From assembly GCA_964462295.1 (NCBI GenBank), contig CAYWXH010000004.1, forward strand, positions 1 through 64,000: 64,000 nt of DNA, in the 5' to 3' direction. The position numbers and the translations under genes were made by a program. Positions 38,850 to 47,870 of this stretch are shown here, piece by piece; position 1 is the stretch's first letter; the number at the start of each line of letters is the position of its first letter. The DNA comes from JALVIU01 sp964462295. GTDB lineage: Bacteria > Atribacterota > JALVIU01. The notes under the pieces were generated by a model, which was not told the DNA's origin, made no database searches, and was given only the letters and a program-made list of their open reading frames with translations.

Positions 38850-40733
38850 ATGTATTTTTATGACAAAGAGTATGATGTTGTGGTGGTAGGTGCAGGCCAT
38901 GCAGGAACGGAGGCAGCCTTGGCCACAGCTCGGCTTGGATATAAGACCCTTGCACTTAGTGTATATCTTGACAACATATCACTTATGGCATGTAACCCAT
39001 CTATCGGTGGACCTGCCAAGGGACATCTCGTGCGTGAAATAGACGCACTTGGTGGGGAAATGGCTAAAAATATAGATAAAACTACTATACATATAAGAGT
39101 CTTAAATGAGAGTAAAGGACCTGCTGTTCAGGCATTAAGGGCTCAGGCAGATAAAAAAGAGTATCATCTTGAGATGAAAAAGGTAATGGAAAATCAACCC
39201 AATCTTGACCTAAAGCAAGGGATAGTGGAAGAGATCCTGGTAGAGAATGGAAAGGTGGTAGGTGTTGTTATTGATACAGGGATTGCGGTAAAGACCAAAA
39301 CAGTAATTGTATCAACAGGAACATTTTTGGGAGGCGTTGTCCACATAGGTCTTGTAAACTTTCCCAGTGGCCCATTGGGAGAACGACCTGCACTCAAACT
39401 TACAGATTCCCTAAAGAGATTGGGGTTTGAGGTGGGGAGATTAAAGACGGGAACGACACCAAGGGTAGATGCAAGGACTATTGATTTTTCTTCTTTAGAG
39501 CGTCAAGATAGTGCAGATATACCCCTTGCCTTTTCTTATGAATCAGAGCCAAAGGTGTATTCGGGTTATCACTGTTATCATACCCGTACACAACCTAAGA
39601 CACATGAGATTATAAGATTAAATCTTGATAGATCCCCCCTTTTTACAGGGGTAATTGAGGGGATTGGTCCAAGGTATTGCCCATCTATAGAAGATAGGGT
39701 AGTGAAGTTTCCAGATAGAGAGTCACATAGCATTTTCCTAGAGCCTGAAGGAAGAAGGACCAATGAGTATTATGTACAAAATTTCTCCACATCTTTACCT
39801 ATAGATGTACAAGTGGAGATGATACGGACTATTCCCGGTCTTGAACATGTAGAGATTATGAGACCCGGTTATGCAATAGAGTATGATTTTATCTATCCTA
39901 CTCAGCTTAAGCCATCCCTTGAGTCAAAACAGATAGAGGGACTTTTTTTTGCAGGTCAGATAAACGGTACCTCAGGATATGAAGAGGCGGCAGCTCAAGG
40001 GCTTATTGCGGGGATAAATGCGGCCCAGTATTTACGAGGGGAAAAACCCCTTATCCTATCAAGGGATGAGGCATATATTGCGGTTTTGATTGATGACCTT
40101 GTAACAAAAGGGACAAAGGAGCCATACAGGCTTTTTACATCCCGGGCAGAATATAGATTACTATTAAGGTTTGATAATGCAGATCTACGGCTTACGAAGT
40201 ACGGCTATAAGGTAGGCCTTATCTCAAAAGATCGTTACGAAAGAGTGCTTATTAAAGAAAAAGCTATAAAGAGAGAGATAGAGAGACTGAAAAATACAAA
40301 GATACCGCCTACAAATAAGGTAAATGAATGGTTAAGGGCACATGGTTCATCCCCTATACAAAACCCTACAACCTTAGATAAGCTATTAAAACGCCCAGAA
40401 ATAAAGTATAAAGACCTTTTTGAAATAGATGAAAATATAAAAGAGACCCCTGAAGATATTGGCTATCAGGTAGAGATAGAAGTAAAATATGAGGGTTACA
40501 TAAATAGACAAAAGTCCCAAGTAGAGCAGTTTAGAAGGATGGAAGATAAGAAGATCCCAGATGATATAAACTATGAAGAGATAAAGGGACTTAAAAAAGA
40601 GGCAATTGAAAAACTGTCAAAGATCCGACCCATATCTTTAGGCCAGGCATCCCGTATATCAGGTGTTACTCCATCTGATATAGATGTACTTTTGATCTAC
40701 CTTGAAACCAAGAGAAAAAAGAAGGGGCTCTAA
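38850..40733 (+). CDS. mnmG: tRNA uridine-5-carboxymethylaminomethyl modification enzyme MnmG
   Basis: FAD protein that, with MnmE, modifies wobble U34 of several tRNAs. The 627-residue protein starts with VVVVGAGHAGTEAALATARLG, the FAD loop. CNPSIGGPAKGHLVREIDALG, GTFLGGVVHIG and FFAGQINGTSGYEEAAAQG are standard MnmG motifs, and the C-terminal helical domain is complete. mnmE is not in the window. The reductive-dehalogenase-like gene starts 2 bp downstream. Confidence 0.96.
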   Translation: MYFYDKEYDVVVVGAGHAGTEAALATARLGYKTLALSVYLDNISLMACNPSIGGPAKGHLVREIDALGGEMAKNIDKTTIHIRVLNESKGPAVQALRAQADKKEYHLEMKKVMENQPNLDLKQGIVEEILVENGKVVGVVIDTGIAVKTKTVIVSTGTFLGGVVHIGLVNFPSGPLGERPALKLTDSLKRLGFEVGRLKTGTTPRVDARTIDFSSLERQDSADIPLAFSYESEPKVYSGYHCYHTRTQPKTHEIIRLNLDRSPLFTGVIEGIGPRYCPSIEDRVVKFPDRESHSIFLEPEGRRTNEYYVQNFSTSLPIDVQVEMIRTIPGLEHVEIMRPGYAIEYDFIYPTQLKPSLESKQIEGLFFAGQINGTSGYEEAAAQGLIAGINAAQYLRGEKPLILSRDEAYIAVLIDDLVTKGTKEPYRLFTSRAEYRLLLRFDNADLRLTKYGYKVGLISKDRYERVLIKEKAIKREIERLKNTKIPPTNKVNEWLRAHGSSPIQNPTTLDKLLKRPEIKYKDLFEIDENIKETPEDIGYQVEIEVKYEGYINRQKSQVEQFRRMEDKKIPDDINYEEIKGLKKEAIEKLSKIRPISLGQASRISGVTPSDIDVLLIYLETKRKKKGL

Positions 40734-40735
40734 TC

Positions 40736-42160
40736 TTGAATATAAGTTTTTTAAATCTTATAAATATAGTACTTTTCTCTTTTCTTATATTTCTGTTAGG
40801 GGCACTTTTTGTAAGTTCTTTTTGGGAAAGAAGATTACGCCCAAGGTATATATCTTTTGTCTTGATAGTTACTCTCTTAGTAATGTTTCTGCTTTTTTAT
40901 CGTTTTAACAATATAGGTGTTGTGTATGTATTGAATTTAGTATTTATAACACTTTTTTCTATCCCTATTCTTATGTCAATAGTTTATTGGTTTCCCTCAA
41001 AAAAGGACCCTATAGATCGAGAAAAGATAACCCAATTTGATGAGAGAGACCATATGCTAAGTAGAAATATGATAAAAGATTATCCCCACCTTTATAAAAA
41101 ATACTACACCATGTATCCAGATCGGAAACAGAGAGATAAAATTGCTCATAAACTACCCGAATTGGGGCAGCCTGGTAGTAAATTTTATGATCCAATTTAT
41201 TCTCTTATACCAGATGCTGCATTTACTGTAATTGCCAAAACGGCCCCATCTATATTAGAAGGTAAGCCATGGAAGGATGAAAAAGAGAGTATAGACCCAG
41301 GAGAGATTACAGAGATAATAAAAAACATAGCTATGTTGTATGGGGCTATAGATGTAGGAATTACAGAACTTAGAAGTTATCATCTTTATAGTTATAGGGG
41401 AAGACAGCCTGATACATGGGGAGATAGAGTAGACCTACTTGATAGGCATAAGTATGCTATCGCTATATTTGTAAAAAAATCTTTAGATATGATAAATGAA
41501 GCCCCTTCTTTGCCTATAGTTTTTGAATCTTCAAGACAATATTTGGAAGCTGCCAAGATTGCATATGTTATTTCTGAGTTTATACGAGGCCTTGGGTATG
41601 ATGCCCTACCCCATGTAGATGCCAACTATCAATTATCTTGTGTAGCTGTGGCATGGGATACGGGTCTTGGAGATGTAGGGAGGTTTGGCTATTTTATCCA
41701 TGGTAAATATGGTCCTGGTGTAAGGATAGCTGTTGTAACTACTGATCTTATCCTTTCTCCTACCAAGAAGAGGGATTATCACATTGATGAATTTTGTAGT
41801 ATCTGCACAAAGTGTGCAGATAGTTGTCCCCTACAGGCAATAAATCATGGGGAAAAGACCCTTTCTCGTGGGGTAAAGAGGTGGACCTCAGACCAAGAGA
41901 AGTGTTTCATAGCATGGAAAACATACGGTACAGATTGTGGCATATGTATGAGGGAGTGTCCATATACCAAACCTTACAATCTTATTCATAATTTGTATAG
42001 ATTTTATATATCAAGAAATCCTATTACTCAAAGAATTGGTCTTTACCTTGATTATCTATTTTATGGGAAGAAAAACAGAGGAAGGGCTAAAAATCCGGAG
42101 CTTCTTAAATTTTTAAGATATGTAAATAAGAAGTTATTAAGATTAAAGGTAAAAGTATAG
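40736..42160 (+). CDS. Membrane-anchored reductive-dehalogenase-like corrinoid Fe-S protein
   Basis: A 474-residue protein with three N-terminal membrane helices (about 5-28, 40-56, 60-84) instead of a Tat signal. The C-terminal half fits the RdhA/QueG cobamide-binding family. It carries two [4Fe-4S] motifs: Cys354, 357, 360, 364 (FCSICTKCADSCP) and Cys390, 401, 404, 408 (CFIAWKTYGTDCGICMRECP). The short 10-residue gap between Cys390 and Cys401 resembles reductive dehalogenases rather than QueG, where the gap is longer. Substrate and cofactor are inferred. The start is TTG 40736 with little ribosome-binding signal. cobU and cobS lie 12 kb downstream. No separate RdhB-like anchor is seen. Confidence 0.68.
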   Translation: MNISFLNLINIVLFSFLIFLLGALFVSSFWERRLRPRYISFVLIVTLLVMFLLFYRFNNIGVVYVLNLVFITLFSIPILMSIVYWFPSKKDPIDREKITQFDERDHMLSRNMIKDYPHLYKKYYTMYPDRKQRDKIAHKLPELGQPGSKFYDPIYSLIPDAAFTVIAKTAPSILEGKPWKDEKESIDPGEITEIIKNIAMLYGAIDVGITELRSYHLYSYRGRQPDTWGDRVDLLDRHKYAIAIFVKKSLDMINEAPSLPIVFESSRQYLEAAKIAYVISEFIRGLGYDALPHVDANYQLSCVAVAWDTGLGDVGRFGYFIHGKYGPGVRIAVVTTDLILSPTKKRDYHIDEFCSICTKCADSCPLQAINHGEKTLSRGVKRWTSDQEKCFIAWKTYGTDCGICMRECPYTKPYNLIHNLYRFYISRNPITQRIGLYLDYLFYGKKNRGRAKNPELLKFLRYVNKKLLRLKVKV

Positions 42161-42171
42161 AGTAAAGATGA

Positions 42172-43119
42172 TTAAAGGGGTCTTGTGGGTGGCCAATTTT
42201 TTCCCTGATATAGGTTGTGCTCTATCATATATCTTTCTATCTTATTGAGTACTTCTGTCTTTTTTAATATCCAAAGAGGTGCTATGAGTTCTTCTCTTTT
42301 TGCATCCCCTGTTATCCGTTGTATGATTATGTCATTCCTTAGATATGTAATATATTCACTTACAAGTTCTATGTATTCTTCTAATTCTAAAGGGGAATAT
42401 TTCCCCATTTTATACATTTTTGCCATATGTGTATCTTTTACAATATATAGTGGATGAATCTTTATACCTTGAATATTGCAAGTAGATAGTACCTTTGCTG
42501 TCTCCATGATCTCACCTCGGTTCTCTCCAGGAAGGCCTATTATAGTATGGACTGCAATATTTATTCCCCTCTTTCCTGTCCTTTTTATGGCATCAAATAT
42601 CTCCCATAAACCATGACCTCTATTTATCTTTTTCAGTGTACGATAATGTATAGATTGTACCCCATACTCTATCCAAACCTCCAACCCTTTACTCTTGTAA
42701 GATGCGATAAGGTCAAGCACATCATCAGGTACACAGTCAGGTCGAGTCCCTATTATTAATCCTACAATTTCCTTTTTATATTCAGATATAAATAGGGCTC
42801 TCTCATAAAGTTTTTTTAATCTTTCAAGTGGGGCATATGTATTTGTAAATGATTGAAAATATATGAAGAACTTCTTTGCTCCAAATCTCTTTTTTGCAAA
42901 TTCTATACCATTTTTTACCTGTTCTTCTATAGAGAGATTCCTTAGGGTAAATGCACCACTGCCAGACCCTCTTTGATCACAATAGATACAGCCGTATTTA
43001 CTTAAAGTCCCATCCCTATTGGGGCAGGTAAGCCCTGCATCTATGCTTATCCTATGTACCCTTACGCCATATTTTTCTTTCAGATATTTACTATATTTAT
43101 AATAGGCCTCTTTTTTCAT
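42172..43119 (-). CDS. YhcC-type radical SAM protein
   Basis: A 315-residue radical SAM enzyme of the YhcC/TIGR01212 group, function not established. The cluster Cys are Cys32, Cys44 and Cys47, in TCPNRDGTLSKYGCIYC, the widened spacing of this group. FIYFQSFTNTYAPLERL, GTRPDCVPDDVLDL and VHTIIGLPGE are typical. The C-terminal helical extension is present. It is on the strand opposite to its 5' flank and converges with the dehalogenase-like gene, 11 bp apart. The ATG lies 6 bases from an extended -10 box and has no Shine-Dalgarno, suggesting a leaderless transcript. Confidence 0.88.
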   Translation of the reverse strand: MKKEAYYKYSKYLKEKYGVRVHRISIDAGLTCPNRDGTLSKYGCIYCDQRGSGSGAFTLRNLSIEEQVKNGIEFAKKRFGAKKFFIYFQSFTNTYAPLERLKKLYERALFISEYKKEIVGLIIGTRPDCVPDDVLDLIASYKSKGLEVWIEYGVQSIHYRTLKKINRGHGLWEIFDAIKRTGKRGINIAVHTIIGLPGENRGEIMETAKVLSTCNIQGIKIHPLYIVKDTHMAKMYKMGKYSPLELEEYIELVSEYITYLRNDIIIQRITGDAKREELIAPLWILKKTEVLNKIERYMIEHNLYQGKNWPPTRPL

Positions 43120-43125
43120 ATAAAT

Positions 43126-43134
43126 ATTTTAACA
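43126..43134 (-). promoter_or_regulatory. Extended -10 element for a leaderless yhcC-type transcript
   Basis: Read on the minus strand, TGTTAAAAT (43134 to 43126) is an extended -10 element, followed by six bases and the ATG (43119-43117). Transcription would begin at or next to the start codon. No good -35 box is visible at the expected distance. Confidence 0.4.
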
Positions 43135-43170
43135 CAGTTTTATTTTATTAGTTAAATTTTATCCGATTTT

Positions 43171-44349
43171 TTAAATTTTAAAGGTAGCATCTACCCAACG
43201 AGTTCCTTCTTTACTACTTTTTACACAATCATGGATAAACTTTACACCTCTTGCGCCATCTACTACATCTGGAAAGACCTCATAAGGATTTGCCTTTCCT
43301 CCTCTCTTTTTAGAAATTAAACGATTTACATAAAATTTATAAAGGTTGGAGAGTGCCTCAAAATATCCCTCAGGGTGTCCCCCAGGAAGTCTTGTAGCAG
43401 ATTGGGCTGCACCTGATAGGTAATTTCCACCTTTAGAAAGGTATTGGGTAGGTTCACCTTTTTTTGTGAATTTTAAAACTTCTGGGTTTTCTTGTTCCCA
43501 TTCTATAGACCCTTCTGTGCCAAATACCCTTATTTTTAAGCTATTTGCACGTCCTACAGCCACCTGAGAAGACCAATAATTGCCACTTGCCCCAGATTCA
43601 TATTTTAGGAGAATATATGCATTATCATCTAATGGTCTTCCTTCTACAAAGGTTTCAAGCCTTGCAGCAAGTTCTTTTATTTCAAGTCCTGTACCAAAGT
43701 GGACAAGATTTTCTATATGTGTCCCTATATCACCTACACAACAAGATATGCCTGTATACTTAGGGTTTGTCCTCCATTCGGCCTGTTTTTGACCTTCCCT
43801 TTCTATCGGGTCAGAGAGCCAATCTTGGGGGTATTCTGCCATAACAATTCTTATATTTCCTAATGCTCCAGAAGAGATAAGTCTCTTTGCCTCCCTTACC
43901 ATAGGATAACCTGTATATGTATATGTAACCATGAACTCTACATTTTTTTCTCTGGCAAGCTCTACAAGTTCAGTAGCCTCATCTACAGTAAAACATAGTG
44001 GTTTGTCACATACTATATTGAAACCTTTTTCTAAAAAGGTCTTTGCAGCTTTGTAGTGTAGGTGATTTGGAGTTGTTATAAGAACAAAGTCTAACTTGTC
44101 TTCCCTTTCTGCCTCTTTCTCAGCCATCTCTTCAAAATCTTTGTATACCCGATCTTCTGATATACCCAAGTTTTTGGCTGTCTTTAAACTAACATCGTAG
44201 TGTCGTGAAAAGCTTCCAGCCACAATTTTTACCCCTCCATTCAGGGCTATTGCTGCCCTGTGGACAGGTCCTATAAAAGAGCCCTCTCCACCTCCTACTT
44301 GTCCGTATGTTAAAGTGCTTCCTATCTCTATCTTTTTTCCTTCTATCAT
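43171..44349 (-). CDS. Gfo/Idh/MocA-family oxidoreductase
   Basis: A 392-residue NAD(P)-dependent sugar dehydrogenase-like protein. The Rossmann half includes GPVHRAAIAL, ITTPNHLHYKAAKTFLEKG and the catalytic-lysine motif CDKPLCFTVDEA. The C-terminal half has VGDIGTHIENLVHF and GTEGSIEWEQENPEVL, as in sugar or inositol dehydrogenases. AGGAGGGGG precedes ATG 44349. It is divergent from the PfkB kinase and shares the control region, so the two probably belong to one sugar or polyol pathway. The substrate is unknown. Confidence 0.85.
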   Translation of the reverse strand: MIEGKKIEIGSTLTYGQVGGGEGSFIGPVHRAAIALNGGVKIVAGSFSRHYDVSLKTAKNLGISEDRVYKDFEEMAEKEAEREDKLDFVLITTPNHLHYKAAKTFLEKGFNIVCDKPLCFTVDEATELVELAREKNVEFMVTYTYTGYPMVREAKRLISSGALGNIRIVMAEYPQDWLSDPIEREGQKQAEWRTNPKYTGISCCVGDIGTHIENLVHFGTGLEIKELAARLETFVEGRPLDDNAYILLKYESGASGNYWSSQVAVGRANSLKIRVFGTEGSIEWEQENPEVLKFTKKGEPTQYLSKGGNYLSGAAQSATRLPGGHPEGYFEALSNLYKFYVNRLISKKRGGKANPYEVFPDVVDGARGVKFIHDCVKSSKEGTRWVDATFKI

Positions 44350-44391
44350 ATAACCCCCTCCTTTTTATTTTTGATAAGATAGCTTAAATTT

Positions 44392-44420
44392 AGAATAAAA
44401 TTTATTATTATTTTTGTCAA
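44392..44420 (-). promoter_or_regulatory. Minus-strand promoter for the Gfo/Idh gene
   Basis: On the minus strand a perfect TTGACA (44420 to 44415) is followed after 17 bp by TATTCT (44397 to 44392). The transcript would start near 44385, giving a leader of about 35 bases. The 229-bp divergent region 44350-44578 contains this and the opposite promoter, with no operator repeat I could identify. Confidence 0.5.
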
Positions 44421-44523
44421 GTACTGTTATGATTAATTATAAAAATTGTAAGATCTTTTACTTTTTAAATGACCTATTTTCTTAGAAAAAACTATATGAA
44501 CTTGAATATTACACTTTTATTTA

Positions 44524-44551
44524 TTGACTTTTTCCATCTATTTGTTACAAT
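44524..44551 (+). promoter_or_regulatory. Promoter for the sugar kinase/uptake operon
   Basis: TTGACT (44524-44529) and TACAAT (44546-44551) are separated by 16 bp, each matching consensus at five positions. The transcript would start near 44558, and AAAGGGAGGTG lies before ATG 44579. This is one of the best promoters in the window. Confidence 0.6.
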
Positions 44552-44578
44552 AGTATAAAAAAGAAAGGGAGGTGAAAG

Positions 44579-45520
44579 ATGTTAGATGTTGTGGCTATAG
44601 GAACTTTGGCTGTTGATTATGTGGCCCTTGTTCCAAAGGTTGCAGAAGCAGAAGAGAAGGTAGGGGCAAATGACTATCAGGTTCACCTTGGAGGGGTTGC
44701 AGGAAATACACTCACACAGCTTGCCCTATTGGGTGCAAAGGTAGGGTGGTTTGGAAAGCTAGGAGATGATGAGACAGGAAAGATCTTGATAGATGATTTT
44801 AAGGAACATGCTATAGATACAGAGGGGATAATAGTAGAGAAGGGTAAAAATTCCATGTTTACATGGATTCAGGTAGACCCCGATGGGAATAGGGCAATAG
44901 TAATGTTTCCAAACACTATTGTGGAGCTTGGAATTCAAGATCTTGAAACACGCTTTTCAAAATATATAGAAGGGGTGAAGATCTTCTCATCAGAGGCCAC
45001 ACTGATTCCTCTAAATATAATCCTTAAAGCTGCAAGGATTGCAATAGATAAAGGTGCAAAGTTTGTATTTGATATCGATGTGGATCCCCTTTCTCTTTCT
45101 GTTTCAGGCCTTGGACGAGAAGAAGAGTTAAGAGAACTTATAGGTTTGTCCTATGCCACCATTCCTTCTAAGGCTACGGCACGAACCCTTACAGGAAAAG
45201 AGGATCCCTATGAAATTGTAAAAGCCCTTTTAGATATGGGGCCTGAAGTAGCAGGGATTACATTGGGAGGGGAAGGATGTATATTGGGTAACAGAGAGAA
45301 GATCATAAAGATCCCCTCATATCCTGTAGATGTAAAGGATACAACAGGGGCAGGGGATGCCTTCCATGGTGCATTTATATATGGAATATTGAATAATTGG
45401 GATTTGGAGAAAATAGGAAAATTTGCCAATGCTACAGCCTCTCTTGTTTGTACAAAAATAGGTGCAAGGTCAGTTTTTAAAAGGGAAAATGTGGAGGATT
45501 TTATGAAGAATTTTGACTGA
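44579..45520 (+). CDS. PfkB-family carbohydrate kinase
   Basis: A 313-residue ribokinase-like sugar kinase. The N-terminal GGVAGNTLTQLALLGAKVGW is the PfkB glycine-rich signature, and VKDTTGAGDAFHGAFIYG carries the catalytic Asp and anion hole. It has its own promoter and leads the run into the ABC transporter. The phosphorylated sugar is unknown. It is divergent from the Gfo/Idh dehydrogenase, so the two may act in one pathway. Confidence 0.9.
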   Translation: MLDVVAIGTLAVDYVALVPKVAEAEEKVGANDYQVHLGGVAGNTLTQLALLGAKVGWFGKLGDDETGKILIDDFKEHAIDTEGIIVEKGKNSMFTWIQVDPDGNRAIVMFPNTIVELGIQDLETRFSKYIEGVKIFSSEATLIPLNIILKAARIAIDKGAKFVFDIDVDPLSLSVSGLGREEELRELIGLSYATIPSKATARTLTGKEDPYEIVKALLDMGPEVAGITLGGEGCILGNREKIIKIPSYPVDVKDTTGAGDAFHGAFIYGILNNWDLEKIGKFANATASLVCTKIGARSVFKRENVEDFMKNFD

Positions 45521-45536
45521 TAAGGAGGATGAGACT

Positions 45537-46052
45537 ATGTCAGAGATAGTGAGGGTTCCAATTAAGGATGTTACTGTATCTGATTTTGAAAAGTATGGGT
45601 GGGTAGCAGGACCTCAAACAGGGTGGACACCAGCAGAAGAAAACGAAATTTATAAATGTTGGACGACTGTTTCAGATATAAAATTTGATGCAGGGGATAT
45701 TCGTATATATGAGTTTCCAAAGAGGCCTTTTACCTTTGATTGGATGGAGAGACATTTAAATACTTATGAGGTACTTATCCCATATGATGGAAATCCAAGT
45801 ATAATTGGTATAGCTAAACCTAAAAATTCTGAAGATAAAGAAGATGTACCATTGGCTGAAGATGTTGAGCTTTTTTTCTGGAACGGAAAGGATATCTTAA
45901 TACTGGATAAGGGGATTTGGCATACTGCACCATTTCCAATTACTCCATCTGTAACCTATTTTGTGGTTATAGAAAAAGGTACTCCTACCATGGATATGAT
46001 CCAGAAGAAGTTTAAAGATGACAAAAAGATCGAGGCAATTTTTCCTGTTTAA
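45537..46052 (+). CDS. Ureidoglycolate-lyase-like (AllA superfamily) cupin
   Basis: A 171-residue protein resembling AllA. The N-terminus VPIKDVTVSDFEKYGWV, the central MERHLNTYEVLIPYDG and the C-terminal LILDKGIWHTAPFPI follow the pattern of ureidoglycolate lyases, whose His-containing GVWH region lines the active site. In a sugar locus the true substrate may be a sugar acid or ring-opened derivative rather than ureidoglycolate. ATG 45537 is set by AAGGAGG (45522-45528). It lies 16 bp after the PfkB kinase. Confidence 0.62.
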   Translation: MSEIVRVPIKDVTVSDFEKYGWVAGPQTGWTPAEENEIYKCWTTVSDIKFDAGDIRIYEFPKRPFTFDWMERHLNTYEVLIPYDGNPSIIGIAKPKNSEDKEDVPLAEDVELFFWNGKDILILDKGIWHTAPFPITPSVTYFVVIEKGTPTMDMIQKKFKDDKKIEAIFPV

Positions 46053-46112
46053 GGGATTTTTTATAAAAAGTTAAAAAAATTTCTTTTGTATTGTAGAATT
46101 TAGGGAGATTTG

Positions 46113-46121
46113 TGGTATAAT
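46113..46121 (+). promoter_or_regulatory. Extended -10 promoter before the Tat-exported binding protein
   Basis: TGGTATAAT (46113-46121) is a full extended -10 element within the 202-bp spacer 46053-46254. No good -35 box is present at 16-18 bp. A leader of about 125 bases follows, containing a small GGGCT-AAA-AGCCC hairpin (46223-46235) just before the ribosome binding site. This may allow extra expression of the binding protein. Confidence 0.45.
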
Positions 46122-46254
46122 AAAATAGAACATTCAAAATATGGTGGAACATTTGTTCAGGTCTTTTTAATTAATTTGAATTCCTCTATCCCGATATAGG
46201 GAGAAAATGCCTATAATAAAAAGGGCTAAAAGCCCAAAATAAGGGGGTATCTGT

Positions 46255-47802
46255 ATGTTAAAGAAAAAGCTTACAAGGCGCGAATTTCTAAAGTATTCTG
46301 GCGCCGCAGGTGCAGCTTTGGCTGCAAGTAGTGCATTAGGTCCTGTTGCTCGGGTATTTGCAAAGGACAGAATTAAGGTACCTATCGGTGATCCCAATCA
46401 CTTTGGTGGCATGAAACTCAACTATGTTCAGGATACCAACTGGTTATATGCACCGCTTTATGTATCTCCACATATTGAGAAAGAGGCCGGTGTAAGTGTA
46501 GGAAAGGATACAGTAGAATACTTCAAAATTGGTGAGGGTTTCTCTAAGATTGTTCCACAACTTATGTCTAAAAAACCAAAATGGGATTGGATTCAGTATT
46601 CTCCAATGTTTTTAGGTAGTTTTGTATCCATGGGTGCACTTGAGCCATTAGACCCATATTTGGAGAAATATCAAGGGACAGAGGAATATCTTGACCAAGT
46701 AATGCCCGCATATCGTGAGTTCTATATGAAATGGGATGGAAAGGTATATGGCGTAATGCTTGATGGAGATATCCATCTCTTGCACTATCGTCCATCATTC
46801 TTTAATGATCCAGAGCTTAAAAAGAAATTTGAAAAGAGATTTAAAAGGGAGCTTAAGCCACCTGAAACATGGTATGAATACAGAGATGTTGCACAATTCT
46901 TTACAGAAGAACTAAAAGATAAAGGAATATATGGTGTTGAGTGGGTTGTTAATAATCCACTGTTTGGATGGGGATTCTATTATGATATGATCGCATCAAA
47001 GGGAGTAAACTACTTTGATGAGAATATGAATCCAGCAATTGTAAATGATGATGCTGTTGAGGCACTTGAGCTCTTTAAGGAGATTAACCAGTTTGCACCT
47101 CCAGGACATGAAACAATGGGTATAGATGAAACTATTAACTACTGGCAAAGTGGTAGAGTTGTAATGGCAGTATGGTGGATTGACCTTACAGAGTTTACTG
47201 CTCAGGCAAAACCGGAAATTGCAGATGACCAGGCAAGTGCACTTGTACCTGGGTGGAAGATAGGAGATAAGGTTGTTCATAGGGCTATGACCCTTTACAA
47301 TAGAATTGCAAGTATTCCTAAAAACTTACCACCTGAAAGAAAAGAGGCAGCATTTTACTTTATTTATCGTCTTTCTCATCAGGATTATAGTACTTACTAT
47401 GTTGCAGATGAGTACTCTGGTTCTGACCCATACATGAAGATGCACTATGTATCACCTGAACAGTATCTACTTCCTGACCCATTAAGGGGTACATCTGACC
47501 TCTGGCCAACAAATAGTGGTATTTTCCACAAACTCTCTACAGCAGAGAACCATCTAAAAGCAGGATATGCCAATGTACAGGTAGGTTACCCACAATTCAA
47601 CTGGTCAGGTGCAGTAGAATATGCACAGAGCATGAGTATTAACTTCTCCAAATTTATCTCTGGTCAGCTAACAGCAAAGCAGGCACTTGAAAAGACAGCA
47701 GATGAATGGGTAAAGATTGTACAAAAGTATGGCCTTGAAAACCAGAAAAAACAATATGCAAACTTTGTTGCAGGTGCTAAGAAGTTAGGTTATTGGAAAT
47801 AG
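46255..47802 (+). CDS. ABC transporter substrate-binding protein with Tat signal
   Basis: A 515-residue extracytoplasmic carbohydrate-binding protein of the large CUT1 type. The N-terminus carries a twin-arginine signal, LTRREFLKYSGAAGAALAA, with probable cleavage after ARVFA near residue 37. There is no lipobox, so the mature protein would be free in a periplasm. The size and two-ATPase context recall glycerol or polyol transporters (GlpV type), but the ligand is not known. A large hairpin follows the gene. tatC lies 5.6 kb downstream in the same run. Confidence 0.85.
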   Translation: MLKKKLTRREFLKYSGAAGAALAASSALGPVARVFAKDRIKVPIGDPNHFGGMKLNYVQDTNWLYAPLYVSPHIEKEAGVSVGKDTVEYFKIGEGFSKIVPQLMSKKPKWDWIQYSPMFLGSFVSMGALEPLDPYLEKYQGTEEYLDQVMPAYREFYMKWDGKVYGVMLDGDIHLLHYRPSFFNDPELKKKFEKRFKRELKPPETWYEYRDVAQFFTEELKDKGIYGVEWVVNNPLFGWGFYYDMIASKGVNYFDENMNPAIVNDDAVEALELFKEINQFAPPGHETMGIDETINYWQSGRVVMAVWWIDLTEFTAQAKPEIADDQASALVPGWKIGDKVVHRAMTLYNRIASIPKNLPPERKEAAFYFIYRLSHQDYSTYYVADEYSGSDPYMKMHYVSPEQYLLPDPLRGTSDLWPTNSGIFHKLSTAENHLKAGYANVQVGYPQFNWSGAVEYAQSMSINFSKFISGQLTAKQALEKTADEWVKIVQKYGLENQKKQYANFVAGAKKLGYWK

Positions 47803-47811
47803 TTTATATAA

Positions 47812-47851
47812 AGATTATTGGGAGAAAGGTTTATCCTTCTCCCAATAATCT
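47812..47851 (+). other. Stable hairpin between binding protein and permease genes
   Basis: The arm 47812-47829 pairs with 47835-47851 over 17 base pairs with one bulged A, around a 5-base loop (47830-47834). No T-run follows and the permease ribosome binding site comes directly after. Such structures commonly protect the upstream mRNA or limit read-through, so the binding protein is made in excess. Confidence 0.65.
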
Positions 47852-47870
47852 ATTAATATAGGAGGAGACT

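Noticed and set aside
40736..42160. Assignment as epoxyqueuosine reductase QueG
   Set aside because: The second cluster has only 10 residues between its first two Cys, and there are three N-terminal membrane helices and a length of 474, all unlike QueG. The wider family is shared, so this is a preference rather than a proof.
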